From: Bordetella parapertussis
Lineage (GTDB): Bacteria; Pseudomonadota; Gammaproteobacteria; Burkholderiales; SG8-41
Direction: 5' to 3'
DNA: 5,609 nt
Assembly (NCBI GenBank): GCA_945863085.1
Contig: CAMBCD010000192.1
Span: 1-5,609 of the forward strand
Shown here: in pieces, positions 4,439 through 5,609 of the stretch
Layout of the letters: every line of letters starts with the position of its first letter
Numbering within the stretch: the first letter of the stretch is position 1
Notes under the pieces: model-generated
Seen by the model: only the letters and a program-made list of their open reading frames with translations
Databases searched by the model: none
What the model was told of the DNA's origin: nothing
Translations under genes and position numbers: made by a program

Positions 4439-5566
4439 CTATTCTTCCTGCATCATGCGCCAGTATTGGTATTTCATGGTGACTGCAGCACCGATGACAA
4501 TGGCAAAAAAGGTCAGCAGCGAGCCCAGCGCCAGTGTCGACATGCCGGTAATCGCCTGGCCGACGGTGCAACCCATCGCCAGCACGCCACCCACGCCCAT
4601 CAACACGCCACCGATCGCGTGATTGACAAAATCCTTAAGCGAAACAAACCACTCGATGCGAAAGCTCTTTGTAATCAGCGCATAAACGAACGAACCCAGA
4701 ATGACGCCGGCCAGCGCCACCACGCCAAAGTTGATCAAAGTGCCGTTATCCGGGCTCAGCAGGTAGCGCACGCTGTCGCCCATCGGGCTGATGAAGGTGT
4801 AGGACTGCATCTGGACACGGCTGGGCACTGCGGTCGCGAACTCGGCGTATTCCTTCCACGCCTGGCTGAGCGGCCCGCCGGTCAGGTACCAGCCGGCCAG
4901 CACCGCCAGTCCGACCGCCGCACCACCGAGCAGATTGTCGACACTGCCGCGAAAATCCGCCGAACGGAATACATAAATGAACAGGCCCAGCGCCAGTACG
5001 CCACCGACCGCCGCATTCAGCACGGGCGAAGGCTGCATACCGGACAGGCCGGCGATCACGGTGCCGAGTTCCTGGCTGTTCACGCCGTGTTGCGCGAGAT
5101 CGATGGCTGTTGCCGACACCCAGGGATGAAAGCCTTTTTCGTAGAACGGCGTCCACATCATCAGATAGGCCATCACTGACGCGATCACCAGCACAATCAG
5201 CGACTTCAGGTTGCCGGCGCCTACACGCACCAGCGTCTTGTTGCCGCAGCCGCTGGCGAGCGTCATGCCGATGCCGAACAGGGCGCCGCCGGCGAGGTAA
5301 CGCAACCAGCTGAAATTTGTTGTTCGATACGGCGGGAAGGTTTCGCCGGACAGTCTGATCAGGCCCGCCGCTTCCATCATCACCACCCCGCTGATGGCGA
5401 TCGCCATCGCAAACAGCCACGCGCGCATGCGCCCGCTGTCACCCATGTTGATCCAGTCGGACACCGCACCCATGGTGCAGAAATTGGTCTTGTTGACGAT
5501 CGCGCCGAGCGCGATGGCAATCACAAATACCGCTGTCAGTACTTGATGATGTACGTTGAATTCCAT
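4439..5566 (-). CDS. YeeE/YedE-family membrane transporter (probable thiosulfate/sulfur uptake)
   Basis: The 375-residue product is very hydrophobic, with about nine or more membrane segments (for example 8-25, 48-70, 88-105, 119-138, 184-200, 213-230, 278-298, 344-364). It has the two-half layout of the family. Each half has a cysteine motif: KTNFCTMGA (Cys30) and ASGCGNKTLVRVGAGN (Cys107) in the first, and AMGCTVGQAITGMST (Cys333) in the second. In the thiosulfate transporter TsuA, conserved cysteines along the pore relay the substrate ion by hydrogen bonding, so uptake of thiosulfate or a related reduced sulfur compound is likely. GGGGGAG (5571-5577) lies 4 nt before the ATG. No TusA/SirA-like sulfur carrier gene, a common partner, is present on the downstream side; upstream lies outside the window. 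The family is clear; the substrate is inferred. Confidence 0.9.
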   Translation of the reverse strand: MEFNVHHQVLTAVFVIAIALGAIVNKTNFCTMGAVSDWINMGDSGRMRAWLFAMAIAISGVVMMEAAGLIRLSGETFPPYRTTNFSWLRYLAGGALFGIGMTLASGCGNKTLVRVGAGNLKSLIVLVIASVMAYLMMWTPFYEKGFHPWVSATAIDLAQHGVNSQELGTVIAGLSGMQPSPVLNAAVGGVLALGLFIYVFRSADFRGSVDNLLGGAAVGLAVLAGWYLTGGPLSQAWKEYAEFATAVPSRVQMQSYTFISPMGDSVRYLLSPDNGTLINFGVVALAGVILGSFVYALITKSFRIEWFVSLKDFVNHAIGGVLMGVGGVLAMGCTVGQAITGMSTLALGSLLTFFAIVIGAAVTMKYQYWRMMQEE

Positions 5567-5609
5567 AAAGCTCCCCCGGCGAGTTTACTGCGCGTCCGCA
5601 GAAATCATG
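5567..5609. other. Upstream edge of the transporter gene
   Basis: Apart from the transporter's Shine-Dalgarno, this holds a small dyad CTGCG (5588-5592... as CTGCG/CGCAG around a 4-nt loop, roughly 5588-5601). No promoter or gene could be recognised in so short a stretch. Confidence 0.3.

Noticed and set aside
4466..5179. A 237-codon plus-strand open frame inside the transporter gene
   Set aside because: It is the complement of a clear membrane-protein gene; its His/Arg/Gln-rich composition shows no family features.

Overview
The window looks like part of a betaproteobacterial chromosome. The basis is GC-rich coding sequence with strong third-position GC bias, sigma70-type promoters, a tRNA-Lys gene that encodes its own CCA, and gene families common in Burkholderiales, Rhodocyclales and Nitrosomonadales. 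This placement is inference; no single gene fixes the genus. No mobile element, CRISPR array or rRNA was seen.

Left part (1-3310): the window opens in the last 53 codons of a SpoIIE/PP2C-type serine phosphatase (+). After a gene-free stretch with several dyads and a possible intergenic repeat comes a minus-strand pair, a secreted FecR-domain protein (992-1450) followed 15 bp later by a membrane-anchored OmpA-like peptidoglycan-binding protein (341-976). Divergent from these is a plus-strand pair: an RsbW-like GHKL serine kinase/anti-sigma factor (1562-1984) and, 48 bp later, a 409-residue alpha/beta hydrolase of the FrsA / 2,6-dihydroxypseudooxynicotine hydrolase type (2033-3262). The pair ends at a strong bidirectional terminator. 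A phosphatase and an RsbW-like kinase beside periplasmic FecR and OmpA proteins suggests a partner-switching regulatory module linked to the cell envelope. The antagonist (RsbV/STAS) protein is not in the window.

Middle part (3311-4186): this holds a 67-residue exported, single-helix membrane protein of unknown function (-), a 186-bp gap with a 21-bp-period direct repeat, and a short TrmO/TsaA-family tRNA methyltransferase (-).

Right part (4187-5609): tRNA-Lys(UUU) on the minus strand is a complete unit. It has a TTGACC-N17-TAAAAT promoter with a GC-rich discriminator, a short leader, and a GNRA-loop terminator 11 bp past the CCA. Upstream on the same strand is a YeeE/YedE-family membrane transporter, probably for thiosulfate or another sulfur compound. 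The last 43 bp hold its ribosome binding site and a small dyad but no recognisable gene.
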